NCBI GenBank assembly: GCA_035560935.1
Contig: DATMYQ010000145.1
Span: 1 to 5,577 of the forward strand
Reading direction: 5' to 3'
Source: DATMYQ01 sp035560935
Lineage (GTDB): Bacteria > Bacillota > Negativicutes > Sporomusales > Sporomusaceae
DNA length: 5,577 nucleotides
Positions 1-5,537 of the stretch are shown here, piece after piece. Every line of letters begins with the position of its first letter. Position 1 is the stretch's first letter. The translations under genes were made by a program, and so were the position numbers. The notes beneath the pieces are model-generated. The model searched no databases. It was not told the origin of the DNA and saw only the letters and a list, made by a program, of their open reading frames with translations.

Positions 1-28
1 GAGAATGGCTCTATCAATGCCATTATCC

Positions 29-58
29 TTTACTATCATGATCTTTTGCTCTTATAAT
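29..58 (+). promoter_or_regulatory. Candidate sigma-A-type promoter for the first acetyltransferase gene
   Basis: A perfect TATAAT lies at 53-58, with a partial -35 (TTTACT, 29-34, four of six matches) 18 nt upstream. Transcription would start near 65 and give a leader of roughly 45 nt before the ATG at 111. The -10 is convincing. The -35 is weak, so the assignment is an inference. Confidence 0.4.
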
Positions 59-110
59 AGTTTTGATAACGGTCCATAATATTACAGTATTACAGAAAGG
101 GAGCTCTCTG

Positions 111-602
111 ATGATAAACCTGACCATTCGTTCCGTCTGTCCCGAAGATCTTGAACAAGTAGTCGCCATTGAAGCCGCCTGTTTTCCCACTGCCGAGGCG
201 GCAACCCGTGATGCTTTCCGCGATCGCATTACCGCTTTCCCCGATTCATTCCTGGTAGCGGAAACTGCCGACAGACTGGTCGGTTTTATCAATGGTTGCG
301 GCACCAATAGCCCCGTGATTTACGATGAATTGTTCTACAGCACCCGGCATCACTTGCCGTCAGGTGAAAATCTGGCTATCTTTGGCCTCGATGTAATCCC
401 GGAGTATCGCCGGCACGGTATTGCTTTCCACCTTATGAAACAGTTTATTCAATTGGCCCGCAGCAGCAATCGCCGAAAAATCATTCTAACCTGCAAAGAA
501 AACTTGATTTCCTATTACCAAAAATTCGGTTATGTTAATGAAGGAGAATCCGCTTCCAACCATGGCGGTGCCCAATGGTTCAATATGACATTGACGTTAT
601 AA
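111..602 (+). CDS. GNAT family N-acetyltransferase, arylalkylamine N-acetyltransferase-like
   Basis: This 163-residue single-domain protein is predicted to move an acetyl group from acetyl-CoA to an amine in the cytoplasm. The N-terminus (INLTIRSVCPEDLEQV, residues 2-17) is a typical GNAT first strand and helix. Strand 4 and motif A run from about 89 to 112 (FGLDVIPEYRRHGIAFHLM), where RRHGIA is the pyrophosphate-binding Q/RxxGxG/A loop. Motif B follows at about 124-141 (ILTCKENLISYYQKFGY). The C-terminal SxHGGAxW stretch (149-156), together with LTCKE and YYQKFGY, resembles the AANAT-like bacterial subgroup; that is family knowledge, and the substrate is unknown. The ATG at 111 is chosen because AGAAAGGGAG (94-103) precedes it by 7 nt. 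A TTG at 63 in the same frame has no such site. The gene stands alone and converges on the amidohydrolase gene. Confidence 0.85.
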   Translation: MINLTIRSVCPEDLEQVVAIEAACFPTAEAATRDAFRDRITAFPDSFLVAETADRLVGFINGCGTNSPVIYDELFYSTRHHLPSGENLAIFGLDVIPEYRRHGIAFHLMKQFIQLARSSNRRKIILTCKENLISYYQKFGYVNEGESASNHGGAQWFNMTLTL

Positions 603-633
603 ACCGTGAGGCCTATTCGCACTCAGAGGAAAC

Positions 634-657
634 GAGCAGGACGGGCTGTCTTGGCTC
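634..657. other. Imperfect hairpin between convergent genes
   Basis: GAGCAGGAC (634-642) can pair with GTCTTGGCTC (648-657) around a 5-nt loop, with one bulge and one G-T pair. It lies between the stop codons of the acetyltransferase (602) and the amidohydrolase (664). There is no T-run on either side, so it is not a classical intrinsic terminator. It may act as a 3' mRNA structure for one or both genes, or be chance. Confidence 0.25.
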
Positions 658-663
658 TGCCGG

Positions 664-1854
664 TTACTCCACCTTATTTAGAAAGTCGATTGCCAGTTTC
701 GCATGCATAGCCGCACCAATGACCAGCGCCTCTTCATCGATGTCAAACAATTGAGTATGCAACGGATGTATGATTCCGTTTTCTTTATTGCCAACGCCCA
801 ACCGAAAAAAGCACCCTGGTGCTTTCTGCTGAAAATAAGAAAAATCTTCCACACCCATCGTGGGCCGGGTTTGCAGCACTACATTCTCTTTTCCCAACAA
901 ACTTTCCGCACTGTCTTTGACGAGATCCGTCATCGCAACGTCGTTAATCAGGCTGGGATAACTGGCGCTAAGCACCACTTGTACCGTTGCCCCTAAGGCT
1001 TCGGCAATGCCGGTTACAATTTTATTTACCTGCCGCCGGACAAATTCCCGGGTGTCGGGATCCAACGTCCGAATGGTTCCGGAAAGCTCCACCCGATTGG
1101 CAATAATATTTCGCTGCTGCCCGCCGATAATTTGCCCGATGGTTACCACAGCAGCGTCGGCCGGACTCACATTACGGCTAACGATGCTTTGCAGTCCGCC
1201 AATAACCTGCGCGGCCACCATAATGGCATCAATACCGTTTTGTGGCGCCGCACCATGGCTTTCTTTCCCCTGAATCACGATATCAATATCATCGGAAGCA
1301 GCATACGTCTTTCCATAGGAAAATCCGATTTTCCCCACCCTTAGCTCCGGCGTGGCATGCAAGCCAAACACCGCATCCACCCGGGGATTTTCCATTGCTC
1401 CCGCCTCAATCATCGGCAATGCACCGCCTACCGTCTCTTCGGCCGGCTGAAACAAGAATTTCACCTGTCCGGAAATAGAATCGCGATATTTGCTGAGTAG
1501 CATGGCCGCTCCCAATAAGCCGGCAGTATGGGCATCGTGACCGCAGGCATGCATTTTTCCCGGTCGACGTGAAGCATATTCCACCGTCTTTAAATCCTGC
1601 AACGGCAACGCATCCATATCGGCCCGCAACGCCACTGTTTTCCCCGGCTTTCCACCGGTTAGCAATCCTACCAGGCCTGTTCCCGCCAAGCGGTTCGTTG
1701 CTATCCCCAGTGATTCCAAAGTCTCCCGAACCACTTCCACCGTTTCCGTTTCCTCGGTCCCCAGTTCCGGATTCATGTGAAACTGACGCCGCAACCGCAC
1801 CATCTCCATCTTATACTTCGCCGCTTCCTGCAGCCAATCGACCCATTCCTTCAT
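664..1854 (-). CDS. M20 family (M20D) metal-dependent amidohydrolase / N-acyl-amino acid deacylase
   Basis: This 396-residue cytoplasmic enzyme is predicted to hydrolyse an N-acyl or amide bond of an amino acid derivative. It belongs to the family of HipO, AbgB, N-acetyl-diaminopimelate deacetylases and IAA-amino acid hydrolases. Visible landmarks are RRxFHxxPELGxEE (22-35), ALRADMDALP (75-84) and MHACGHDAHT (101-110), with metal ligands Cys104 and His106. QPAEE (136-140) holds the catalytic Glu139 and metal-binding Glu140, GLHATPEL (164-171) holds His166, and the C-terminal HTQLFDIDEEAL begins with the last ligand, His366. The lid domain (about 185-300) includes the usual SHGAAP segment (199-204). 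All expected ligands are present and the length is normal. The ATG at 1854 is preferred over an in-frame GTG at 1866 because GAGAAAGG (1874-1867) abuts that GTG but is well placed for the ATG. The gene begins 18 nt after the HD-GYP stop, so it is probably co-transcribed and would feel polarity from the upstream frameshift. Motifs alone do not fix the substrate. Confidence 0.9.
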   Translation of the reverse strand: MKEWVDWLQEAAKYKMEMVRLRRQFHMNPELGTEETETVEVVRETLESLGIATNRLAGTGLVGLLTGGKPGKTVALRADMDALPLQDLKTVEYASRRPGKMHACGHDAHTAGLLGAAMLLSKYRDSISGQVKFLFQPAEETVGGALPMIEAGAMENPRVDAVFGLHATPELRVGKIGFSYGKTYAASDDIDIVIQGKESHGAAPQNGIDAIMVAAQVIGGLQSIVSRNVSPADAAVVTIGQIIGGQQRNIIANRVELSGTIRTLDPDTREFVRRQVNKIVTGIAEALGATVQVVLSASYPSLINDVAMTDLVKDSAESLLGKENVVLQTRPTMGVEDFSYFQQKAPGCFFRLGVGNKENGIIHPLHTQLFDIDEEALVIGAAMHAKLAIDFLNKVE

Positions 1855-1872
1855 ATTTTTCGCCACCCTTTC

Positions 1873-2424
1873 TCAAGCATGCACCGTTTCTATCTCATTG
1901 AACTGAGGCACTTCCGTCCTCCATTCCCGGACGCGTCCCGGAGCATAACCGGACGTTTTGATTTCTTCAAGCGACATCTCAACAAACACCTTGACCAACT
2001 CAGGATCAAACTGCGTCCCGGCACACCGTTGCAATTCTCTGATCGCCTGCTCATGACTCATCGCTACCCGGTAAGGTCGGTCATTCGTCATAACATCATA
2101 GCTATCTGCGATAGCTAGTAAGCGGCATTCCAATTCTATCTCCATTCCTTTTAGCTGTAAGGGATAGCCGCTGCCGTCCCACCCTTCATGATGGCGCAAT
2201 ATCCAGTCGGCAATCGGCGCCAGTTCCGGTGCGGCACAGGCAATCCGATACCCAATTTCACAATGTTGTCGCATCGCCCGGCGCTCCACTTCCGTTAAAG
2301 CCCCCGGTTTCTGCAGGATATGATCCGCCACGCCAATTTTTCCGATATCGTGAAAACGGGCAAACAGTTGGATATCAGCCAGTGCCGATTCAGCAATTCC
2401 AGCCGCCCGGGCAAACCCGGGCAA
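1873..2424 (-). CDS. C-terminal piece: HD-GYP cyclic-di-GMP phosphodiesterase domain, out of frame
   Basis: This frame of up to 183 codons holds most of an HD-GYP domain, which in known members hydrolyses c-di-GMP using a two- or three-metal centre. Visible are FHDIGKIG (24-31) with the HD pair, a conserved HCEIG segment (54-58), HHEGWDGSGYP (78-88) with the GYP signature, and AIADSYDVMTNDRPYR (104-119). The domain-end aGxxFDPELV pattern is at 135-143. The first helix, including the conserved histidine of HCER, sits in the other frame. The only start near the 5' end is a TTG at 2424 inside the repeat, with no convincing ribosome site, so independent expression looks unlikely. The catalytic residues are preserved, so restoring the frame should restore a normal-looking domain. 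The tail after about 160 (APGRVREWRT and onward) is not part of the domain. Confidence 0.75.
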   Translation of the reverse strand: MPGFARAAGIAESALADIQLFARFHDIGKIGVADHILQKPGALTEVERRAMRQHCEIGYRIACAAPELAPIADWILRHHEGWDGSGYPLQLKGMEIELECRLLAIADSYDVMTNDRPYRVAMSHEQAIRELQRCAGTQFDPELVKVFVEMSLEEIKTSGYAPGRVREWRTEVPQFNEIETVHA

Positions 2425-3610
2425 AGGCCACCATCAGCACCTGCAAGCGCTCACAGTGTTGATCTGTGGCATCATCCCTCGCCACCATCATTTTTTGAAT
2501 GATCTGGAGCATCGACCTCCCTTTGCGCGAATGATGAAAGGTTTTTTCCCGATACATGCGATTTTCCGCTTCCAACAGCAGCTCTTGCACAGTAAGCTGT
2601 CGTTCTGCCGCTGAAGAATACCCCACAGATAATTGCAGCAAATTTAAGGAGTTCGCATTATTTTCATTTCCTCTCCGTAGCTGCTCCTGAATTTTCCGGT
2701 AATGAGTCTCCAGTTCCGCCGGTGATTTTCCCGCCAGCAAAACCACAAACTCGTCACCGCCAGTACGAAAAATCCGTGTTTCTCCCGGAAAAGCTGCGCG
2801 AATACTTTCCGCCGCTCTGATGATAATCGAATCCCCCTGAAAATGCCCCATGGTATCATTAACAAATTTCAGACCGTCCACATCAACTACAAAAACGGCA
2901 ATCTCTGATGATTTTTCTTTTTCCAGACGCGCAACTTCGATTTCATAAAAACGGCGGTTGTACAATCCGGTTAATGTGTCATGAAAGCCTATATATTGTA
3001 ATTTTTGACGTGCAGCCTCGCTTTCCTCCAAATACTGCCGGGCCATTTGATGTTGACGAACATAGTGACGCAGAATCACATCAAAAAAAATAGAGTTAAT
3101 AACAATGGCTGTCACCATGGCAACGCCTACATCGACAAATTTCATGGATGGATCCGAATATCCTCTGATAATTTCCGGGTGGCTATATTCCACCACCAAC
3201 ATCAAAACCGTCATGGCTGTCAAAATCGCGGTAATGACGAACCGCTTATATCCGGTCATCAATACGACACTCATCGGCGAAAACAGCATGAGATAAAAAG
3301 GAGTGCGCCCTTCACTCCCGCCGCTGCTGATCCAGACAAGAGGGACTATCACCGCCGTCAGTCCAACCGCCAGCACAATCGGCAATATGTACATCTGCCG
3401 AAAGCGGGACAGATAAAAAACGCCGCTCAAAATACCGCCAATTGTGCCGCAAGAAAGCCCTGACAGGGCGCTATCCTGAGTCAGGCAGCTGAATGCCGCG
3501 CTCCAAAAAGACATCAGTGCACCGAATAAAAGAATCGTGTTCAAAATGCGATGCCGTATAGTGAACTGTTGATTTTTCCCAATGATTTCTTGCAAAGTCA
3601 AACATATCAT
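2390..3610 (-). CDS. N-terminal piece: six-helix membrane anchor plus GGDEF diguanylate cyclase
   Basis: This is the translatable 406-residue product of the split gene. Hydrophobic stretches at about 22-40, 54-68, 73-94, 104-119, 122-141 and 158-180 suggest six membrane passes. A charged, coiled-coil-like linker follows (about 183-206), and the GGDEF domain spans about 207-357. It keeps DTLTGLYNRR (211-220), the metal-binding VDVDGLKFVND (242-252) and an intact GGDEF (284-288), so it should be able to form c-di-GMP from two GTP. An RxxD inhibitory site is expected nine residues before GGDEF, but PGET stands there, so product inhibition is probably absent. Residues 369-398 are the first helix of the lost HD-GYP domain. 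Start choice is open: AAAGG touches the ATG at 3610 with no spacing but lies 8 nt before an in-frame TTG at 3601. The membrane region matches no sensor domain I can name. Confidence 0.85.
   Translation of the reverse strand: MICLTLQEIIGKNQQFTIRHRILNTILLFGALMSFWSAAFSCLTQDSALSGLSCGTIGGILSGVFYLSRFRQMYILPIVLAVGLTAVIVPLVWISSGGSEGRTPFYLMLFSPMSVVLMTGYKRFVITAILTAMTVLMLVVEYSHPEIIRGYSDPSMKFVDVGVAMVTAIVINSIFFDVILRHYVRQHQMARQYLEESEAARQKLQYIGFHDTLTGLYNRRFYEIEVARLEKEKSSEIAVFVVDVDGLKFVNDTMGHFQGDSIIIRAAESIRAAFPGETRIFRTGGDEFVVLLAGKSPAELETHYRKIQEQLRRGNENNANSLNLLQLSVGYSSAAERQLTVQELLLEAENRMYREKTFHHSRKGRSMLQIIQKMMVARDDATDQHCERLQVLMVAFARVCPGGWNC
2406..2425. repeat. Exact 10-bp tandem duplication causing the frameshift
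   Basis: On the + strand CCCGGGCAAA occurs twice back to back, at 2406-2415 and 2416-2425; on the coding strand it reads TTTGCCCGGG twice. The two CCCGGG cores can also pair as a 6-bp stem with a CAAA loop, a structure that favours polymerase slippage. Ten extra bases are three codons plus one, which accounts exactly for the switch between the GGDEF and HD-GYP frames. Confidence 0.95.
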
Positions 3611-3629
3611 CCTTTACATGTATGGAAAC

Positions 3630-3770
3630 TTAAGGGATATATTTCACACGCCCCGATAAAAATCCTGCATCATTATAAATTATCACCTTCAGCCAAATAT
3701 TAGGTAATCGAGGCAGGAATCCCACGCGAGTCATAGAAATAATTAATGCATAAGGGCAATCCGCCACCAT
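3630..3770 (-). CDS. Possible small ORF (46 residues) ahead of the cyclic-di-GMP gene
   Basis: An ATG at 3770 is preceded by a strong ribosome site, GGAAGG (3782-3777), with 6-nt spacing. The frame runs 46 codons to a TAA at 3630, 19 nt before the start of the GGDEF gene, so it could be the first gene of that operon or a translated leader. The product starts MVADCPYALIISMTR and ends SGRVKYIP. It has no family I recognise, no clear membrane helix and no cysteine pattern. An upstream in-frame ATG at 3863 has a weaker context and overlaps the divergent gene's start. Chance is a real alternative for an ORF this short; the main support is the ribosome site and spacing. Confidence 0.25.
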   Translation of the reverse strand: MVADCPYALIISMTRVGFLPRLPNIWLKVIIYNDAGFLSGRVKYIP

Positions 3771-3846
3771 ATTTTTCCTTCCTATCACCAACATCACCGA
3801 TACCTGGATTCCTGAAACTTTTCCGCTGAAGAGATTCCTACGCCGC

Positions 3847-3853
3847 AAAGGAG
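3847..3853 (+). promoter_or_regulatory. Shine-Dalgarno site of the second acetyltransferase gene
   Basis: AAAGGAG lies 8 nt before the ATG at 3862. It is the clearest ribosome site in the window and fixes that start. Confidence 0.8.
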
Positions 3854-3861
3854 CATATTTC

Positions 3862-4434
3862 ATGACTAATAATTTTTCCGAAACTTCTGATGATGTTCAA
3901 GTTATTCGATTAGGGGATGAGCGCACACTGCTGCTGCGACCGGCCCTACCCCAGGATGCTGCCTCATTTCTTGCCTACATTGAACAAGTGTCGGGAGAAA
4001 CGGATTTTCTCACCTTCGGCCCCGGTGAATTTAACGGTACCGTGGAAGAACAACACCACACTTACGCATTCGCCAGATTGTCGACCAATGAATTATTTTT
4101 AATGGCCTGGATTGATAATATACTCATCGGCAACTTATCCTTCCGCACCCTGCAGCGTCCGCGAACCGCTCATTCCGGAGAATTCGGCATTACGGTATTG
4201 CAAAAGTATTGGAACCTGGGCGTTGGCCGCCATATGATCGAATATCTGATCCATTGGGCCCGTGCCGGTGGTGTCGTCCGCAAAATCAACCTGCGGGTAC
4301 GGGAAGATAATATCAAAGGACAACAATTATACCGTCGCCTTGGCTTTACCGAAGAAGGCCGTCTACGCCGGGATTTTTTCCACAACAACCGATTTTATGA
4401 CTCACTCTGCATGGGATTGCTCATCGATCCATGA
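3862..4434 (+). CDS. GNAT family N-acetyltransferase, RimJ/RimL-like (Acetyltransf_3 type)
   Basis: This 190-residue cytoplasmic protein is predicted to acetylate an amine with acetyl-CoA. It starts with a short hydrophilic tail (1-20), then RTLLLRPALPQDAASFLAYI (21-40), the usual first strand and helix. The central region has LIGNLSFR (88-95) and EFGITVLQKYWNLGVGRHMIEYL (107-129). There WNLGVG occupies the acetyl-CoA pyrophosphate loop, with Trp in the first motif position as is common in this subgroup. The tail LRVREDNIKGQQLYRRLGF (144-162), EEGRLRRDFF and YDSLCMGLL is the characteristic end of RimJ/RimL-type enzymes acting on protein N-termini, polyamines or small amines. The substrate cannot be read from the sequence. 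It differs clearly from the first acetyltransferase in the window and is not a recent duplicate of it. It is transcribed divergently from the cyclic-di-GMP gene and ends 28 nt before a bidirectional terminator. Confidence 0.9.
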   Translation: MTNNFSETSDDVQVIRLGDERTLLLRPALPQDAASFLAYIEQVSGETDFLTFGPGEFNGTVEEQHHTYAFARLSTNELFLMAWIDNILIGNLSFRTLQRPRTAHSGEFGITVLQKYWNLGVGRHMIEYLIHWARAGGVVRKINLRVREDNIKGQQLYRRLGFTEEGRLRRDFFHNNRFYDSLCMGLLIDP

Positions 4435-4462
4435 TCACCTGAAACATCTCATTCTTCTGATA

Positions 4463-4511
4463 CTTCATAACAAAACAGCCGCCTTAAACAGGCGGCTGTT
4501 TTGTTATGAAG
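4463..4511. terminator. Bidirectional intrinsic terminator, perfect 21-bp inverted repeat
   Basis: The arms 4463-4483 and 4491-4511 are exact reverse complements around a 7-nt loop (TTAAACA). The GC-rich core CAGCCGCC / GGCGGCTG is followed by TTTTGTTAT on the + strand and by the same T-rich run on the minus strand. It lies between convergent stops at 4434 and 4517, so it should end transcription of both the acetyltransferase and the transaminase. Confidence 0.93.
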
Positions 4512-4516
4512 CGTTC

Positions 4517-5374
4517 TTACTTATTGTTCTCAATCAGTTTCTGGTATTCCGCATCAATGCGCTTAAACACATCGCCCGCCCCTTTGCCAACGCGTTTTCC
4601 ATCAAGGTAGCCAATCGGTACTAATCCACTGGCTGCGGAAACAAATACCTCATCGGCGTTTGCAAAGAATTCCGGCGAACAAAACTCTTCCACCACTGTA
4701 ATTCCCAGTTTTTTAGCAATATCTAATGCCACCGACCGGGTAATACCGGGAAGAATCAAATTGCCCAGCGGTGCAGTGTGAATCACGCCATCCTTAACCG
4801 CATAACAATTACTGTGAGCGCTCTCCGTAACAAATTTCTTGCCGCCCTCTTCCCGGACAAAAATCACTTCATAACAGCCGGCTTTGGCCGCCGCGTTACT
4901 GGCCATTACACTACCCAGCAGATTCAGGGTTTTGATATGGCAAAAATGTTGACGTTCATCCGGGTAAAACATCGCTTTGGCACCGTCGGTATAATATTCC
5001 GGAGGTTTCGGCGCCACCGGAATAATAGAACCGGTCAGAATCGGACGCACATCAGGAGCTGTGACATGATTGCGAGGCATCTGCCAGCCGCGTGTCCACT
5101 GAAAATAAAACATCCCTCTTTCAATTCCCGATTGTTTCAGCATCTCATCGCTGAATTTTTCGATTTCCTCCCGGGAATAGACCGGAGTGATATCCAGCAT
5201 TTTGCAGCTCCGTTCAAACCGGGCCAGATGTTCCGTGCGCAAAAAATGTTTGCCATTCAATACCATCCATGCGTCATATACACCATCACCAAACTGGTAT
5301 CCACGGTCTTCAATACAAATAACCGGCTGATCTTTGTCAATAATTTTCCCATCGTAAAAGCCTACTGATTTCAC
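4517..5374 (-). CDS. dat: D-amino acid aminotransferase (PLP fold type IV)
   Basis: This is predicted to be a cytoplasmic PLP enzyme exchanging amino groups between D-amino acids and 2-oxo acids. In bacilli that typically supplies D-glutamate or D-alanine for the cell wall. Numbered from the GTG at 5374 (285 residues), it shows EDRGYQFGDGVY (22-33), YFQWTRG (90-96) and PRNH (100-103). Arg101 and His103 match the carboxylate-binding Arg98/His100 of Bacillus Dat, and HIKTLNLLG (146-154) has the PLP lysine at 148 (Lys145 in Bacillus). VTESAHSN (182-189) and LILPGITR (206-213) follow. The Arg/His pair argues for Dat over branched-chain aminotransferase or aminodeoxychorismate lyase. The GTG gives the family's usual length and has GAGG 12 nt upstream, a long spacing. 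ATGs at 5386, 5392 and 5395 are alternatives with no well-placed ribosome site. The frame stays open to 5554, but that extension resembles no Dat N-terminus. An SAH replaces the usual GSS-type loop residues. Confidence 0.88.
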   Translation of the reverse strand: MKSVGFYDGKIIDKDQPVICIEDRGYQFGDGVYDAWMVLNGKHFLRTEHLARFERSCKMLDITPVYSREEIEKFSDEMLKQSGIERGMFYFQWTRGWQMPRNHVTAPDVRPILTGSIIPVAPKPPEYYTDGAKAMFYPDERQHFCHIKTLNLLGSVMASNAAAKAGCYEVIFVREEGGKKFVTESAHSNCYAVKDGVIHTAPLGNLILPGITRSVALDIAKKLGITVVEEFCSPEFFANADEVFVSAASGLVPIGYLDGKRVGKGAGDVFKRIDAEYQKLIENNK

Positions 5375-5506
5375 TTGTGTCCACATCCTCATCATTATAT
5401 TTGCATTTTGACATTTGGCCGTCACAATGCTTCCGGCACTTACCGCAACGTTGCCAGGTCCATAAAAATGAGACTGATTCAAAACGCAAACACCCCAAAC
5501 AAAAAA
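5375..5506 (-). promoter_or_regulatory. dat: Leader/upstream region of the aminotransferase gene, element unassigned
   Basis: This stretch lies between the right-hand terminator hairpin and the aminotransferase start. It contains a TATAAT on the minus strand (5399-5394) with no acceptable -35 at normal spacing, and a small hairpin CUGGCA/UGCCGG in the RNA sense. It lacks the T-box antiterminator consensus and the core motifs of the TPP, SAM, lysine and c-di-GMP riboswitches. A promoter must lie here if the upstream hairpin terminates transcription, but I cannot place it firmly. Confidence 0.3.
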
Positions 5507-5531
5507 GACTATCTCAGCTTTTGAGCTAGTC
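5501..5531 (-). terminator. Intrinsic terminator or attenuator upstream of the aminotransferase gene
   Basis: In the minus-strand sense GACTAGCTCA (5531-5522) pairs with TGAGATAGTC (5516-5507) around a 5-nt loop with one internal mismatch, followed by six T (5506-5501). It most simply ends the gene entering from the right edge. Because it faces the aminotransferase it could also be an attenuator. Confidence 0.65.
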
Positions 5532-5537
5532 TCATCT

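Larger units (their letters stand above)
1873..3610 (-). pseudogene. Membrane GGDEF / HD-GYP cyclic-di-GMP protein, split by a 10-bp tandem duplication
   Basis: Two overlapping reading frames together encode one protein. In order it has about six membrane segments, a short coiled linker, a GGDEF diguanylate cyclase domain and an HD-GYP phosphodiesterase domain. The first frame ends with the HD-GYP opening helix (TDQHCERLQVLMVAFAR), then eight unrelated residues and TGA at 2390. The second frame resumes with the expected continuation (AAGIAESALADIQLFARFHD). The coding strand carries TTTGCCCGGG twice in tandem. Removing one copy leaves 1728 nt, exactly 576 codons, giving an uninterrupted 575-residue protein. 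As written, the phosphodiesterase half cannot be made by ordinary translation. Outside the duplication both halves look intact, so the break is recent, reversible or an assembly artefact rather than old decay. The likely downstream operon partner is the amidohydrolase gene. Confidence 0.85.
3611..3861. other. Divergent spacer between the cyclic-di-GMP gene and the second acetyltransferase gene
   Basis: This 251-nt AT-richer stretch must hold the promoters of both divergent units. The best single element is a TATAAT on the minus strand (3677-3672), about 60 nt ahead of the GGDEF gene, but no good -35 lies 16-18 nt upstream of it. I found no strong hairpin, riboswitch consensus or repeat. Apart from the small minus-strand ORF listed separately, nothing else can be assigned. 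Confidence 0.4.

Noticed and set aside
1..23. Minus-strand gene starting at ATG 23 and leaving the left edge
   Set aside because: Only seven codons are visible. AAAGG is just 3 nt from the ATG, too close for a good site, so it cannot be supported.
1..57. Plus-strand gene ending at the left edge
   Set aside because: Several frames are open for a dozen or more codons before a stop, none is recognisable, and no terminator follows.
1855..1866. GTG at 1866 as the amidohydrolase start
   Set aside because: The ribosome site touches the GTG with no spacing, whereas the ATG at 1854 is correctly spaced.
1569..1901. Plus-strand reading frames opposite the amidohydrolase and cyclic-di-GMP genes
   Set aside because: They are proline- and histidine-rich antisense shadows of genes with clear motifs and have no ribosome sites.
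2422..2424. TTG at 2424 as a genuine start for a separate HD-GYP gene
   Set aside because: It lies inside the duplicated repeat, has no convincing ribosome site, and would cut off the first helix of the domain that is present in the other frame.
2390..2437. Programmed ribosomal frameshift joining GGDEF and HD-GYP
   Set aside because: Restoring the frame would need a +1 shift (or -2). I see no established +1 slippery site, and an exact 10-bp duplication explains the frame change more simply.
3611..3861. c-di-GMP riboswitch in the divergent spacer
   Set aside because: No conserved GEMM core or paired helices could be seen.
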